Source of the DNA: Hyphomicrobiales bacterium | Lineage (GTDB): Bacteria > Pseudomonadota > Alphaproteobacteria > Rhizobiales > Rhizobiaceae | Assembly: GCA_900467685.1 (NCBI GenBank) | Contig: UBQX01000024.1 | Span: forward strand, 1-64,000 | Length of the DNA: 64,000 nt | Reading direction: 5' to 3' | Notes under the pieces: model-generated | Told to the model about the DNA's origin: nothing | Databases searched by the model: none | Seen by the model: the letters and a program-made list of their open reading frames with translations, nothing else | Made by a program: the position numbers and the translations under genes | Shown: positions 46,065 through 55,254 of the stretch, piece after piece | How the letters are laid out: every line of letters begins with the position of its first letter | Numbering within the stretch: position 1 is the stretch's first letter

Positions 46065-48620
46065 ATGCTCTATTATTCCCGTTGGAAATCCATCTTCATC
46101 TGGCTTGTCATCGCGGTCAGCGTCCTTATCGCGCTGCCCAACGCGATCCCTGACAAGACGCTCTCGGAGCTTCCGTCCTGGTTCCCCAAACACAAGATCA
46201 CGCTCGGTCTCGACCTGCAGGGCGGTTCGCACGTCATGCTGCAGGTGGACCGCAATGACATCGTCAAGGAACGGCTGCAGTCGACCGTCGACGATGTCCG
46301 TACCAAGCTGCGCGAGGCGAATGTCGGTTACACGGGTCTTTCGGGCACAGGTCAGACGGTGCAGGTCCGCATTCGCGACCTGAGTCAGCTCGACGCCGCC
46401 AAGACGGCACTTGCCACGCTGACGCAGCCGATTTCGGCCGGCACGCTGACCGGTGGTTCCATCACCGAGGCGACGCTGACGGACGCCGGCGATGGTCTTC
46501 TGAAAGTATCCATCACCGACCAGGGCATCGAATATCGCATGTCATCGGCGGTCACGCAGTCGTCCGAAGTCATTCGTCGCCGCGTGGACGAACTGGGCAC
46601 GACCGAGCCGACCATTCAGCGCGAGGGTGCGGACCGTATCATCGTTCAGGTTCCCGGCCTGCAGGATCCGCAGCGCCTGAAGAACATCCTGAACCAGACG
46701 GCGAAGCTGTCCTTCCACATGGTGGACCAGACGATGTCGGCGCAGGATGCGCTGAACGGTCGCGCGCCCGCCACTTCCGAAGTGATGTATTCCAAGGACG
46801 ATCCACCGGTTCCGTATCTGATCGAGAAGCGCTCGCTCGTTTCGGGCGAAGACCTCGTCGATGCGCAGGCAAGCTTCAACTCGCAGAATAACGAGCCGGT
46901 GGTTACCTTCCGCTTCGATTCCAAGGGCGCCACGCGCTTTGCGCAGGCGACCAGCGAGAATGTCGGCAAGCCCTTCGCCATCGTGCTTGACAATGAAGTG
47001 CTGTCTGCACCCGTCATTCGCGAGCCGATCCTGGGTGGTTCGGGCCAGATTTCGGGTAGCTTCTCCGTTCAGTCTGCCAACGACCTCGCCGTGCTCCTGC
47101 GCGCTGGCGCACTGCCGGCCAAGCTCACCGTGGTTGAAGAACGCACCGTGGGTCCGGGCCTCGGCGCCGACTCGATCAGGAGCGGTGTCATTGCCGGTGT
47201 CCTTGGCTCCGTTCTCGTCATCGTCTTCATGATGGTCTTCTACGGGCTGCTTGGCTTCATCGCCAACGTGGCCGTGACGCTCAACGTCATCATGATCCTC
47301 GCGATCCTCACCATGCTGGGTGCGACGCTGACGCTGCCGGGTATTGCCGGTATCGTTCTGACCATCGGTGTGGCTGTGGACGCCAACGTTCTCGTCTACG
47401 AGCGCATTCGCGAAGACTTCAAGAACGGCAAGTCGTTCCTGCCTGCGGTGGAAAGCGGCTTCACGCGCGCCTTCGCAACGATCGTCGACGCCAACGTCAC
47501 GCACTTCATCGCCGCCGCCGTCCTCTTCTTCCTCGGCTCGGGCCCGATCCGCGGCTTTGCCATCACGCTGATGATCGGTATCGTCACGACGGTCTTCACC
47601 GCCTACACGCTGACCCGCTGGCTGGTCGCCATATGGGTACGTCGTGCGCGTCCGAAGGCTGTGCCGAAGGGTGTCCGCACGGGCTTCTTCGACGGCTCGA
47701 ACATCCGCTTCATGCGTCTGCGGAACTTCAACTTCGGTCTCTCGGCCATTCTGTCCGTTGCTTCTGTCGTCGGCTTCATGACCCTGGGGATGAATCTCGG
47801 CATCGATTTCACCGGCGGTTCGATCTTCCAGGTCAAAACCATCCAGGGCGAGGCTAATCTCGAAAACCTGCGTGAGCGGCTTTCCGGGCTCAATCTCGGC
47901 GAAGTGCAGGTGCAGGGCTTTGGCTCGCCCTCCGAGGCTCTGATCCGCGTGCAGGCCCAGAACCGCGGCGAGAATGCCGAGCAGTCGGTGGATGCTCTGG
48001 TGCGCGGCGAACTCGAGAAGGACTACAGCTTCTCGCGTGTCGAGGTCGTTGGCCCCACCGTTTCGGGTGAGCTTGCGAAGACTGGCACGATCGGCGTGAC
48101 CGTCGCACTGATCGGCATCCTGCTCTATGTCTGGCTCCGGTTCGAGTGGCAGTTCGCGGTGGGGGCGATTATCGCCACCGTCCACGACGTGTTGCTGACC
48201 ATTGGCATGTTCGTGATTACCGGAACCGAATTCAACGTCTCGAGTATCGCGGCGGTGCTGACAATCGTCGGCTACTCATTGAACGACACCGTCGTCATTT
48301 ATGACCGTGTCCGAGAGACGATGCGACGATACAAGAAGATGCCGATGTCGCTGATCATCGATACGTCGACGAACCAGACGATGTCGCGCACGATCATGAC
48401 GTCGATTACCACGTCGCTGGCCATTCTTGCGCTGGTTATCTTCGGGGGCGAAGTCATCCGGTCGTTCACGATCGCCATGCTCTTCGGCGTCGTCGTCGGC
48501 ACGTACTCGTCGATCTATATCGCCGCGCCGATCCTCATCCTCTTCAAGCTGCGTTCGGATGACGGCGCGAATGCCAAGGACGATGAAGAAGGTGCTGCAC
48601 AGCCGGCTGGCGCGAAATGA
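46065..48620 (+). CDS. secDF: fused protein translocase SecDF
   Basis: 851 residues joining SecD and SecF in one chain. SecD features: LGLDLQGGSHVMLQVD at about 45, the periplasmic P1 domain, FTGIAGIVL-like LPGIAGIVLTIGVAVDANVL and YERIREDFKNGKS. SecF features: LGIDFTGGSIFQVK (about 580), IVGYSLNDTVVIYDRVRE and SITTSLAILALVIFGG. About twelve membrane segments are expected. It uses the proton gradient to pull exported proteins out of SecYEG. Confidence 0.96.
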   Translation: MLYYSRWKSIFIWLVIAVSVLIALPNAIPDKTLSELPSWFPKHKITLGLDLQGGSHVMLQVDRNDIVKERLQSTVDDVRTKLREANVGYTGLSGTGQTVQVRIRDLSQLDAAKTALATLTQPISAGTLTGGSITEATLTDAGDGLLKVSITDQGIEYRMSSAVTQSSEVIRRRVDELGTTEPTIQREGADRIIVQVPGLQDPQRLKNILNQTAKLSFHMVDQTMSAQDALNGRAPATSEVMYSKDDPPVPYLIEKRSLVSGEDLVDAQASFNSQNNEPVVTFRFDSKGATRFAQATSENVGKPFAIVLDNEVLSAPVIREPILGGSGQISGSFSVQSANDLAVLLRAGALPAKLTVVEERTVGPGLGADSIRSGVIAGVLGSVLVIVFMMVFYGLLGFIANVAVTLNVIMILAILTMLGATLTLPGIAGIVLTIGVAVDANVLVYERIREDFKNGKSFLPAVESGFTRAFATIVDANVTHFIAAAVLFFLGSGPIRGFAITLMIGIVTTVFTAYTLTRWLVAIWVRRARPKAVPKGVRTGFFDGSNIRFMRLRNFNFGLSAILSVASVVGFMTLGMNLGIDFTGGSIFQVKTIQGEANLENLRERLSGLNLGEVQVQGFGSPSEALIRVQAQNRGENAEQSVDALVRGELEKDYSFSRVEVVGPTVSGELAKTGTIGVTVALIGILLYVWLRFEWQFAVGAIIATVHDVLLTIGMFVITGTEFNVSSIAAVLTIVGYSLNDTVVIYDRVRETMRRYKKMPMSLIIDTSTNQTMSRTIMTSITTSLAILALVIFGGEVIRSFTIAMLFGVVVGTYSSIYIAAPILILFKLRSDDGANAKDDEEGAAQPAGAK

Positions 48621-48633
48621 GCAGGGGCGCCAA

Positions 48634-49014
48634 ATGAGCCGGGGCGAGGGTCCCGGCTATCTGCCCGAGCAGGCGCAGATAGACGTCTATGGCAATGGCG
48701 GCTTCCGCTTCGCGGACATGTCGCATCGCGGCTCCATCCTCTGCCTGCCGTCCGGCATTCATGCCTGGACGGCAGTGGAGGGGCAGGCTCTCAAGCCTGA
48801 CGATTTCGCGAAGGTGATTGCCGAGGCGGAACGGATCGAATTCCTGCTGGTTGGAACGGGTCTGGATATCAAGCCGCTGTCGGCCGAACTCAAGGCGCTG
48901 TTCCGGTCGCATGGCATGAATTCCGATCCGATGAGCACCGGGGCCGCCGTGCGCACATACAATATCATGCTGTCGGAGAAGCGGCCGGTCGCAGCGGCCT
49001 TCATCGCGGTCTGA
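48634..49014 (+). CDS. Mth938/DUF498-domain protein (NDUFAF3-like)
   Basis: 126 residues. The domain fills the protein: IDVYGNGGFRFADMSHRGSI, FLLVGTGLDIKPLSAELKALF and STGAAVRTYNIMLSEKRPVAA. It is homologous to the human complex I assembly factor NDUFAF3. ATG 48634 is 13 bp after the secDF stop, with AGGGGC upstream. The longer frame upstream is a shifted reading of secDF. Confidence 0.85.
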   Translation: MSRGEGPGYLPEQAQIDVYGNGGFRFADMSHRGSILCLPSGIHAWTAVEGQALKPDDFAKVIAEAERIEFLLVGTGLDIKPLSAELKALFRSHGMNSDPMSTGAAVRTYNIMLSEKRPVAAAFIAV

Positions 49015-49028
49015 CCCGAGGGAGCGGT

Positions 49029-49901
49029 ATGACAATGTCCAGCCCCGCAGCCCGGCCTGCCCTCGACGAGGCATTTGCCTATTGTCTGACGACCCTGCGC
49101 GACCTCGATCGTGACCGCTATCTCGCCTGTCTCCTCATGCCTGAGCCGATTCGGCGCGACATGGCGGCGCTCTATCTCTTCAACGCCGAAATTGCGCGGG
49201 TGCGCGATCTGGTGCGCGAGCCGCTACCGGGTGAAATCCGCCTGCAGTGGTGGCGCGACCTCTTCGAGAAATCGGCGAATGGCGAGGATGCCGGGCCGCT
49301 CGCCACTGCACTTTTCGACGTGATCGGTCGTCACCACCTGCCGCGCAAGGTGCTGATGAGCATGTGCGAGGCCCGCATCTTCGATCTTTATGACGACCCG
49401 ATGCCGTCGCGGAACGATTTCGAGGGGTATGCGGGCGAAACAGCGTCCGCGCTGATCCAGCTCGGGCTGATGGTTGCAGCTCCTGCGCAGGCACAGGCGC
49501 ATGCTGAGGCTGCAGGTCATGCGGGCGTTGCGCAGGCGGTCGCCGGCGCGCTTCTCCTGATACCGCGCCACGCAGCGCGGGGACAGGTCTACCTGCCGCT
49601 CGACATGCTGTCTGCTGCGGGTCTCGACCGGGAGGCGTTTCTGTCACGCCAGGACACGGCGCGCATCGACGCAGCCATCGAGATCTTCGCGACCTTCGGT
49701 CTTGAGCATCTGGACAAGGCGCGCGCGCATCTTCCGGCCTCCGGTGAGGCATTCACGCCGTTTTTGCCGGTCGCTCTTGTCGGCCCTGTGCTGAAACGTG
49801 CGCTGAAGGCGAAGTCAGGGGTGTTCGAGGCGAGCATCGCGTCAGGGCCGATCGGTGTGCAATGGCGGCTTTGGCGGGCGTCGCGGACGCGACTGCTCTG
49901 A
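49029..49901 (+). CDS. squalene/phytoene synthase-like protein (NDUFAF6-like)
   Basis: 290 residues of the trans-isoprenyl synthase fold. It has CLLMPEPIRRDMAALYLFNA, IRLQWWRDLF, and FEGYAGETASALIQLG. The substrate-binding aspartate pairs are reduced: the first position reads EIARVRDLV. This is as in the non-catalytic NDUFAF6 group, so carotenoid or hopanoid synthesis is not implied. It follows the NDUFAF3-like gene by 14 bp, an arrangement that fits complex I assembly. Confidence 0.85.
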   Translation: MTMSSPAARPALDEAFAYCLTTLRDLDRDRYLACLLMPEPIRRDMAALYLFNAEIARVRDLVREPLPGEIRLQWWRDLFEKSANGEDAGPLATALFDVIGRHHLPRKVLMSMCEARIFDLYDDPMPSRNDFEGYAGETASALIQLGLMVAAPAQAQAHAEAAGHAGVAQAVAGALLLIPRHAARGQVYLPLDMLSAAGLDREAFLSRQDTARIDAAIEIFATFGLEHLDKARAHLPASGEAFTPFLPVALVGPVLKRALKAKSGVFEASIASGPIGVQWRLWRASRTRLL

Positions 49902-49977
49902 ACGCATAGGCACAATTCGGACAAGCTCCGCCTTTTAAAAAAGGGCTTGTTCTTTCGACCAACTGCGGAGATGACCC

Positions 49978-50433
49978 GTGCCCGCCACTTATGTCTGGCT
50001 GCTGGCGATCTTCCTGATCACCATGTTTTCCATCTATTCGATGCAGCTCGCCGCGCGTCATCGGGAAGACGATGAGGAAGCGGGACCGGCGCTGATCGAA
50101 TTCGGGCGCGCCTTTCCCAAGGAGGCCGTGCGCGACGTGGTCGTGACGGCCGATCGGCAGACGGTGTTCCTCCGGCTCTTCGATAACAAGGTCGGCTGCG
50201 TGCAGTATCGCGGGCGGACCATGTCCTGCCGGCTATTGCATCCGGGAACCGTGACGGTTCTGCCGGGCGAGAGTGAGAACGCAGTTCGCCTGGAATTCAA
50301 GAATTCCGTTTCGGATAGCGGCGAGTTCGTCTTTGTCTTCGAGAGGCAGGCGGCGGAGGTGTCGCTGTGGCTGCTGGGGAGTTTCGCCGCCAGCGGCGGC
50401 GGCGACGATTCGACGGTGCTGAGCCCGGCCTGA
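49978..50433 (+). CDS. small membrane-anchored hypothetical protein
   Basis: 151 residues from GTG 49978, with TGCGGAGATGACCC before it. An N-terminal membrane helix (YVWLLAIFLITMFSIYSMQL) is followed by a beta-rich domain (RDVVVTADRQTVFLRLF, GCVQYRGRTMSCRLLHPGTV) with two cysteines. It lies 76 bp after the NDUFAF6-like gene and may belong to the same operon. I do not recognise the family. Confidence 0.65.
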   Translation: MPATYVWLLAIFLITMFSIYSMQLAARHREDDEEAGPALIEFGRAFPKEAVRDVVVTADRQTVFLRLFDNKVGCVQYRGRTMSCRLLHPGTVTVLPGESENAVRLEFKNSVSDSGEFVFVFERQAAEVSLWLLGSFAASGGGDDSTVLSPA

Positions 50434-50493
50434 ATGGACAACCATATTAGAGCGCGACTGCAGCGTTGAACGTTTAAAGCACGCTCGCTTTCG

Positions 50494-51912
50494 TTACGCC
50501 GTTTCCAGCCAGCTTTTGCAGGCACTCAGCGCGCGGGCGCTCATGGCCTTCTTCTTGGCGATCGCCTTGTCCTTGCCGCGGAAACGCTTGAGGCCTTCCG
50601 GCCTGACGATCGAGCCCGTTTCGAGTTCCGGGAACAGACCAAAATTGACGTTCATCGGCTGGAAGGAGCGCTTGCCCGGCTCTTCATCGGTCGAGAGATG
50701 GCCGCCGGTAATATGACCGAGCAATGCGCCGAGCGCCGTTTCCGGCGGCGGCGGCACGATTTCTCGACCCAACCGTTCTGCGGCGGCAAACCGGCCAGCC
50801 AGCAGGCCGATGCTGGCGCTTTCGACATAGCCTTCGCAGCCGGTGATCTGGCCGGCAAAACGCAAGCCCGGACGCGACTTCAGCGTCAGCGAGCGGTCGA
50901 GCAGAATGGGCGAATTGATATAGGTGTTGCGGTGCAGACCGCCGAGGCGGGCGAATTCGGCATTCTGCAGGCCGGGGATCATGCGAAAGATCTCGGCCTG
51001 GGCGCCATATTTCAGCTTCGTCTGGAAACCGACCATATTGTAGAGCGTGCCGAGTGCATTGTCCTGCCGCAGCTGCACGACCGCATAGGCCTTGACGGTC
51101 GGATTATGCGCGTTGGTGAGGCCCATGGGCTTCATCGGCCCGTGGCGAAGGGTTTCGCGCCCGCGCTCGGCCATGATCTCGATGGGCAGGCAGCCGTCGA
51201 AATAGGGCGTGCCTTCCCATTCGTGGAAGCCGGTCTTGTCGCCGGCAATCAGCGCGTCGACGAAAGCGTTGTATTGCTGTTCGTCCATCGGGCAGTTGAT
51301 GTAGTCCTTGCCCGTGCCGCCTGGGCCAACCTTGTCGTAGCGCGACTGATACCAGCAGATGTCCATGTCGATCGAATCGCGGTGCACGATGGGCGCGATC
51401 GCGTCGAAGAAAGCGAGCTGGTCTTCGCCGGTCGCCTTCTGGATCGCCTTGGCGAGGCCGGGCGATGTCAGCGGGCCGGTCGCGACGATGGCGAGGTCCC
51501 ACTCTTCCGGCGGAAGGCCATCGATTTCTTCGCGCACGATGGTGATCAGCGGTTCGGCTTCCAGCGCGCGGGTGACGGCTTCCGAGAACCCGTCGCGATC
51601 GACGGCGAGTGCGCCACCGGCGGGGACCTGATGCCGGTCGGCGCAGGACATGATGAGCGAGCCTGCCATGCGCATCTCGGCGTGAATCACGCCCACTGCA
51701 TTGCTCTCGGCATCGTCGGAGCGGAAGGAATTCGAGCAGACGAGTTCGGCGAGACCGTCGGTCTTGTGTGCGTCCGTGCCTTTGACGCCACGCATTTCGT
51801 GCAGGATGACGGGAACGCCGGCGCGCGCAAGCTGCCAGGCGGCTTCGGAACCGGCAAGACCGCCGCCGACGACGTGAACGGGGGAGATGGAAGTCGCGAT
51901 GATGTTTGTCAT
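50494..51912 (-). CDS. trmFO: tRNA (uracil-5-)-methyltransferase, folate-dependent
   Basis: 472 residues. FAD-binding [16 protein letters not shown] at the start, then [24 protein letters not shown]-like region [15 protein letters not shown] ([14 protein letters not shown]) and a C-terminal [20 protein letters not shown] block. It uses FAD and methylene-tetrahydrofolate to make ribothymidine at tRNA position 54. ATG 51912 (MTNIIATSI) is preferred over the upstream ATG at 51924. It is convergent with the hypothetical gene at 49978. Confidence 0.95.
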   Translation of the reverse strand: MTNIIATSISPVHVVGGGLAGSEAAWQLARAGVPVILHEMRGVKGTDAHKTDGLAELVCSNSFRSDDAESNAVGVIHAEMRMAGSLIMSCADRHQVPAGGALAVDRDGFSEAVTRALEAEPLITIVREEIDGLPPEEWDLAIVATGPLTSPGLAKAIQKATGEDQLAFFDAIAPIVHRDSIDMDICWYQSRYDKVGPGGTGKDYINCPMDEQQYNAFVDALIAGDKTGFHEWEGTPYFDGCLPIEIMAERGRETLRHGPMKPMGLTNAHNPTVKAYAVVQLRQDNALGTLYNMVGFQTKLKYGAQAEIFRMIPGLQNAEFARLGGLHRNTYINSPILLDRSLTLKSRPGLRFAGQITGCEGYVESASIGLLAGRFAAAERLGREIVPPPPETALGALLGHITGGHLSTDEEPGKRSFQPMNVNFGLFPELETGSIVRPEGLKRFRGKDKAIAKKKAMSARALSACKSWLETA

Positions 51913-51991
51913 GGGCGGCTCCATATCATGAGCGCGGGCGCAAGCACGACAAAAAATTCATGATTCCATACAACTTGTCTCGACAGAATCG

Positions 51992-52014
51992 AAACGGCGC
52001 CCTTGCGGCGCCGT
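51992..52014 (-). terminator. hairpin after the first DUF1127 gene
   Basis: AACGGCGCC pairs with GGCGCCGTT around a short loop. On the minus strand the tail is TTTCG, short for a strong terminator. It lies 30 bp past the DUF1127 stop at 52044. Confidence 0.5.
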
Positions 52015-52043
52015 TGCAGACATTCATCAATCTTACGAGTGGT

Positions 52044-52187
52044 TCAGCGTGCCTGGCGGGCAGCGACCATCCGGATGTCATAACGCGTCAGGCCGATGTC
52101 GCTGAGCGTGTGCGTCGGCAGGTTGCTCAGTTCGGACAGGGTGCGGCGGTAGGACAGCCAGTTCTTGGCAAGACGGATCGGGTTCAT
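52044..52187 (-). CDS. DUF1127 mini-protein, copy A
   Basis: 47 residues: MNPIRLAKNWLSYRRTLSEL then SNLPTHTLSDIGLTRYDIRM. The basic helix plus L-x-D-I-G-L-x-R-x-D-I signature is DUF1127. The protein is too short for ordinary gene callers. In the plant-associated relatives studied, these proteins influence phosphate and carbon metabolism and RNA. GGAAACCACC lies before the start. Its promoter shares a block with copy B (see 52275-52299). Confidence 0.85.
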   Translation of the reverse strand: MNPIRLAKNWLSYRRTLSELSNLPTHTLSDIGLTRYDIRMVAARQAR

Positions 52188-52274
52188 GGTGGTTTCCTCA
52201 AAGTTTTCTAGATCCACTGCGCCGGTATGCGTCGCATAACCGCCCCGTCATCGCTGTGGTCTTTCGATGAGGAC

Positions 52275-52299
52275 TATATAGTGCATCGCAACAGCAATG
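52275..52299 (-). promoter_or_regulatory. promoter-like block of DUF1127 copy A
   Basis: On the minus strand CATTGCTGTTGCGATGCACTATATA ends in a -10-like TATATA. It is a near copy of CATTGCTGCGATGCAACATATA upstream of copy B (52750-52771), differing mainly by a three-base insertion. It lies 88 bp before the copy A start. Confidence 0.5.
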
Positions 52300-52486
52300 T
52301 GCAGTGCGGAATTTCATCATCTGCCATGCATTTGTGCATCTGCTTGCCCACGCCACAATCGTTGCTTACAAAATAGGCAGATGAGTGCGTCGCTTTTAGG
52401 ATGTAGCGCGTCGCTTGCGTCGTGAATTCGCCTTGTAAACCCGGGTGTTAAGATTTTATGAACGTCCGGGCTATGAGGCGGACAGC

Positions 52487-52520
52487 AAAAAGCCCCGCAG
52501 GCAGAGCCGGCGGGGCTTTT
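52487..52520 (-). terminator. Rho-independent terminator after DUF1127 copy B
   Basis: On the minus strand AAAAGCCCCGC pairs with GCGGGGCTTTTT around CGGCTCTGCCT, ending in a T run. It lies 24 bp beyond the copy B stop and should separate copy B from copy A. Confidence 0.85.
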
Positions 52521-52543
52521 CAAATGGGATGTGTTTATGCCGA

Positions 52544-52687
52544 TTAGCGAACGGCGGCGCGGGCTACGCGCTGGATGTCGGAACGGGCAATGCCGAGGTC
52601 CGTCAGTTCGCGGTTCGACATGCGGTCCAGTTCGACGACCGTCTGACGGTACTTGCGCCAGGTAGCAAAAGAGCGAGCGATGTTCAT
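52544..52687 (-). CDS. DUF1127 mini-protein, copy B
   Basis: 47 residues: MNIARSFATWRKYRQTVVEL then DRMSNRELTDLGIARSDIQRV. It is the same length as copy A with about half the positions shared in the signature. The start has AAGAAGGAAAAGGCC upstream. It has its own promoter-like block (52750-52771) and its own terminator (52487-52520), so copies A and B are separate units on one strand. Confidence 0.87.
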   Translation of the reverse strand: MNIARSFATWRKYRQTVVELDRMSNRELTDLGIARSDIQRVARAAVR

Positions 52688-52749
52688 GGCCTTTTCCTTC
52701 TTTAGGGTTTGGCAACGCGTCTGGCTGCCTCTTCATCTCTGAGATCGGT

Positions 52750-52771
52750 TATATGTTGCATCGCAGCAATG
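52750..52771 (-). promoter_or_regulatory. promoter-like block of DUF1127 copy B
   Basis: On the minus strand CATTGCTGCGATGCAACATATA carries a -10-like CATATA/ATATAA. It matches the block upstream of copy A at 52275-52299. It lies 63 bp before the copy B start. Confidence 0.5.
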
Positions 52772-53040
52772 ATAAAGCGCAAATGCGGAAGATCACCCAT
52801 GCGCCAAATGCATGGCGTCTCGCAAACCTTCGATTCTATTAAGGATTTTTTAACGGACGGCTTTGCGCCCGCTGCTGTCTCTGGTGAAGTGGCGTGAAGA
52901 GACGTTGCGAGTTTACGCATGCGCCCGACGACGCATTGGCCACGACGACATTGCAGACGGAACGGCTATTCCGTTTACGCGCTGGTTTGCGGAAAGGGAT
53001 TTGAAGCAGGGGAAACTGGAACGCTGGTCCAGAAACTATA

Positions 53041-53150
53041 ACGCCCGCCGCGGGAGGAGGTGCGGCGGGCGTCATATAGGCGACTGACAACTGGGAGGAG
53101 GAGTGTTGCCAGTCATAAACGAGACGCCCTGGGAGGAGGAGTGGGCGGTC
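53041..53150 (-). ncRNA. array of three hairpins with CCUCCUCCC loops (cuckoo/CcsR-like small RNA)
   Basis: Read on the minus strand. Hairpin 1 (53125-53147): stem CGCCC/GGGCG, loop ACTCCTCCTCCCA. Hairpin 2 (53084-53112): 8-bp stem CTGGCAAC/GTTGTCAG with one G-U pair, and exactly the same loop ACTCCTCCTCCCA. Hairpin 3 (53041-53072): perfect 11-bp GC stem ACGCCCGCCGC, loop ACCTCCTCCC; it probably ends the transcript. The stems differ but the loops are kept, so the loop is under selection. Loops with CCUCCUCCC are the mark of the alphaproteobacterial cuckoo/CcsR small RNAs, which are associated with DUF1127 genes. The region 52772-53465 otherwise holds no gene I can support. Confidence 0.75.
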
Positions 53151-53465
53151 CCGAATTCGAATTTCGTTTTTCAGATCAGTCTGCAGTTCTCTGCGCCCGT
53201 CTGATGATTTGAATATAGATCAGCCATTCCGTTTTGTGCACTGCGAAATGAACATATGTGGCATGCACGGATCGCATGGCTTTTGTCTATCATCTTTAGG
53301 GATGATACCAGTCCATTCTTAAGGTGTTCCTAACACGCGGTCCTGCATCTAGGGATGCCGACACCCAAAACCGGTATTTTCTGTTGCGATCTTCATGACG
53401 GGTGATATAGAGGCGGCTTCCGTGCGGACCGGCTCCTTGAGGAGAGGGGATGGTCTGCTGTGAGA

Positions 53466-53550
53466 GCGGGTATGGCGGAATTGGTAGACGCAGTGGATTT
53501 AGGTTCCACCGCTGAAAGGCGTGGGGGTTCGAGTCCCTCTACCCGCACCA
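53466..53550 (+). tRNA. tRNA-Leu (anticodon UAG)
   Basis: An 85-nt class II tRNA with encoded CCA (53548-53550). Acceptor GCGGGTA pairs with TACCCGC; anticodon stem-loop GTGGATTTAGGTTCCAC gives UAG; long variable arm; T-loop GTTCGAGTC. Confidence 0.95.
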
Positions 53551-53732
53551 TATATAAAGTGGCAGATCGGCAGGCGAACAAGAGGCTTTTGCGCGCGAGA
53601 TGCGCCATTTTGCTTGCCAAAGCGCCCTGAATTTGCATAGAAGCCACTCCGGCAAATCGAGGTTCCGGCAGCGCGCCTCGCGATCAATGAGGCAAAAGAT
53701 ACGCGCCGCCGCTTGGAAATGAAGGTTTTAAC

Positions 53733-55229
53733 ATGCAGGTAATCGAAACGCTCGCTGAAGGGCTGAAGCGCGAAATCAAGGTCGTCATCCCGGCCAAGGA
53801 CATGGAAGCTCAGATGAACGAGCGCCTTGAGGGTGTGAAGGACCGCGTCCGGATCAACGGTTTCCGTCCGGGCAAGGTACCGTTCGCACAGCTCAAGAAG
53901 ATGTACGGCAAGTCGGTCATGGCCGAACTCGTCAATGAGATCGTCCGCGTTCGTCCGAACGAAATCCTGACCGAGCGCGGCGAAAAGTCCGCGACGCAGC
54001 CGGATATCTCGATGACCGAGGACGAGGCAGAAGCCGACAAGATCCTCGCGGCCGAAGCCGATTTCGAATTCACGATCGCTTATGAAGTGATCCCGAAGTT
54101 CGAACTCAAGGACGTTTCGAAGATCAAGGTTACGCGCGAAGTCGTCGACATTGCCGACGAGGAAGTCGACACGCAGGTCCTGCAGATCGCTGAAAGCGCC
54201 AAGACCTACGAAAGCAAGAAGGGCAAGGCCGCCAAGGGCGACCGCGTCACGATGGACTACCTCGGCAAGGTTGACGGCGTTGCCTTCGACGGCGGCAAGG
54301 ACGAAGACGCAGAACTCGTCATCGGTTCCAACCGCTTCATCCCGGGCTTCGAAGACCAGCTCGTTGGCGTCAAGGCTGGCGACGAAAAGGTCATCACCGT
54401 GACGTTCCCGGCTGACTACCCGGCTGCGAACCTCGCCGGCAAGGAAGCTACCTTCGACATCAAGGTCAAGGACGTGGCTGGCGCCAAGGACGTCGAAATC
54501 AACGACGAACTGGCAACGCAGCTCGGTCTCGAGTCCGCTGAAAAGCTCCGCGAAATCGTTCGCAGCCAGCTCGAAGGCCAGTACACCTCGGTTGCTCGCC
54601 AGAAGCTGAAGCGTCAGATCCTCGACCAGCTCGACGAAATGTACGACTTTGCAACGCCGGAAAAGCTGGTGTCTGCCGAGTTCGACAACATCTGGCGCCA
54701 GATCAACACCGATCTCGCCCAGTCCGGCAAGACCTTCGCTGACGAAGACACGACGGAAGAAGCCGCACGCGAAGAGTATAACAAGCTCGCACAGCGTCGC
54801 GTTCGCCTCGGCCTCGTTCTTTCCGAGATCGGCGACAAGGCCAAGATCGAAGTTTCCGACGAGGAAATGCAGCAGTCGCTCTTCGCGCAGCTGCGTCAGT
54901 TCCCCGGCCAGGAAAAGGAAATCCTCGACTACTTCCGCAACACGCCCGGCGCTGCGGCTTCGCTGCGCGCGCCGATCTTCGAAGAGAAGGTCATCGACCA
55001 TCTGCTGAACGAGATCTCCGTTTCGGACAAGAAGGTCTCCAAGGAAGAGCTGCTCGCTGACGACGAAGCCGAAGGCAAGTCTGAGGGCAAGAAGGCTGCT
55101 CCGAAGAAGAAGGCTGCCGCCAAGAAGGAAGCCGCTGCTGAAGAGGCATCTGCCGACGAAGCTGCTTCTGAAGAAAAGCCGGCTGCGAAGAAGAAGGCTC
55201 CGGCCAAGAAGAAGGCTGCCGACGAATAA
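53733..55229 (+). CDS. tig: trigger factor chaperone
   Basis: 498 residues. Ribosome-binding domain with the FRPGKVP signature near residue 45 ([19 protein letters not shown]), PPIase domain (about 165-240: [40 protein letters not shown]) and a helical C-terminal arm. It binds nascent chains at the ribosome exit. The last 60 residues are an unusual Lys/Ala/Glu repeat ([16 protein letters not shown] and so on). ATG 53733 follows GAAGG. It is preceded by tRNA-Leu and followed by a strong terminator. Confidence 0.96.
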   Translation: MQVIETLAEGLKREIKVVIPAKDMEAQMNERLEGVKDRVRINGFRPGKVPFAQLKKMYGKSVMAELVNEIVRVRPNEILTERGEKSATQPDISMTEDEAEADKILAAEADFEFTIAYEVIPKFELKDVSKIKVTREVVDIADEEVDTQVLQIAESAKTYESKKGKAAKGDRVTMDYLGKVDGVAFDGGKDEDAELVIGSNRFIPGFEDQLVGVKAGDEKVITVTFPADYPAANLAGKEATFDIKVKDVAGAKDVEINDELATQLGLESAEKLREIVRSQLEGQYTSVARQKLKRQILDQLDEMYDFATPEKLVSAEFDNIWRQINTDLAQSGKTFADEDTTEEAAREEYNKLAQRRVRLGLVLSEIGDKAKIEVSDEEMQQSLFAQLRQFPGQEKEILDYFRNTPGAAASLRAPIFEEKVIDHLLNEISVSDKKVSKEELLADDEAEGKSEGKKAAPKKKAAAKKEAAAEEASADEAASEEKPAAKKKAPAKKKAADE

Positions 55230-55254
55230 TCGTCGGCAATCATCGACAAAATTC

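Noticed and set aside
49029-49901. Carotenoid or hopanoid biosynthesis from the phytoene-synthase-like gene
   Set aside because: The substrate-binding aspartate motif is degraded and no partner desaturase or cyclase gene is nearby; the NDUFAF6-like reading fits the context better.
52863-53087. 74-codon plus-strand frame overlapping the hairpin array
   Set aside because: It has no ribosome site and runs through the RNA hairpins; the structured RNA on the other strand explains the conservation better.
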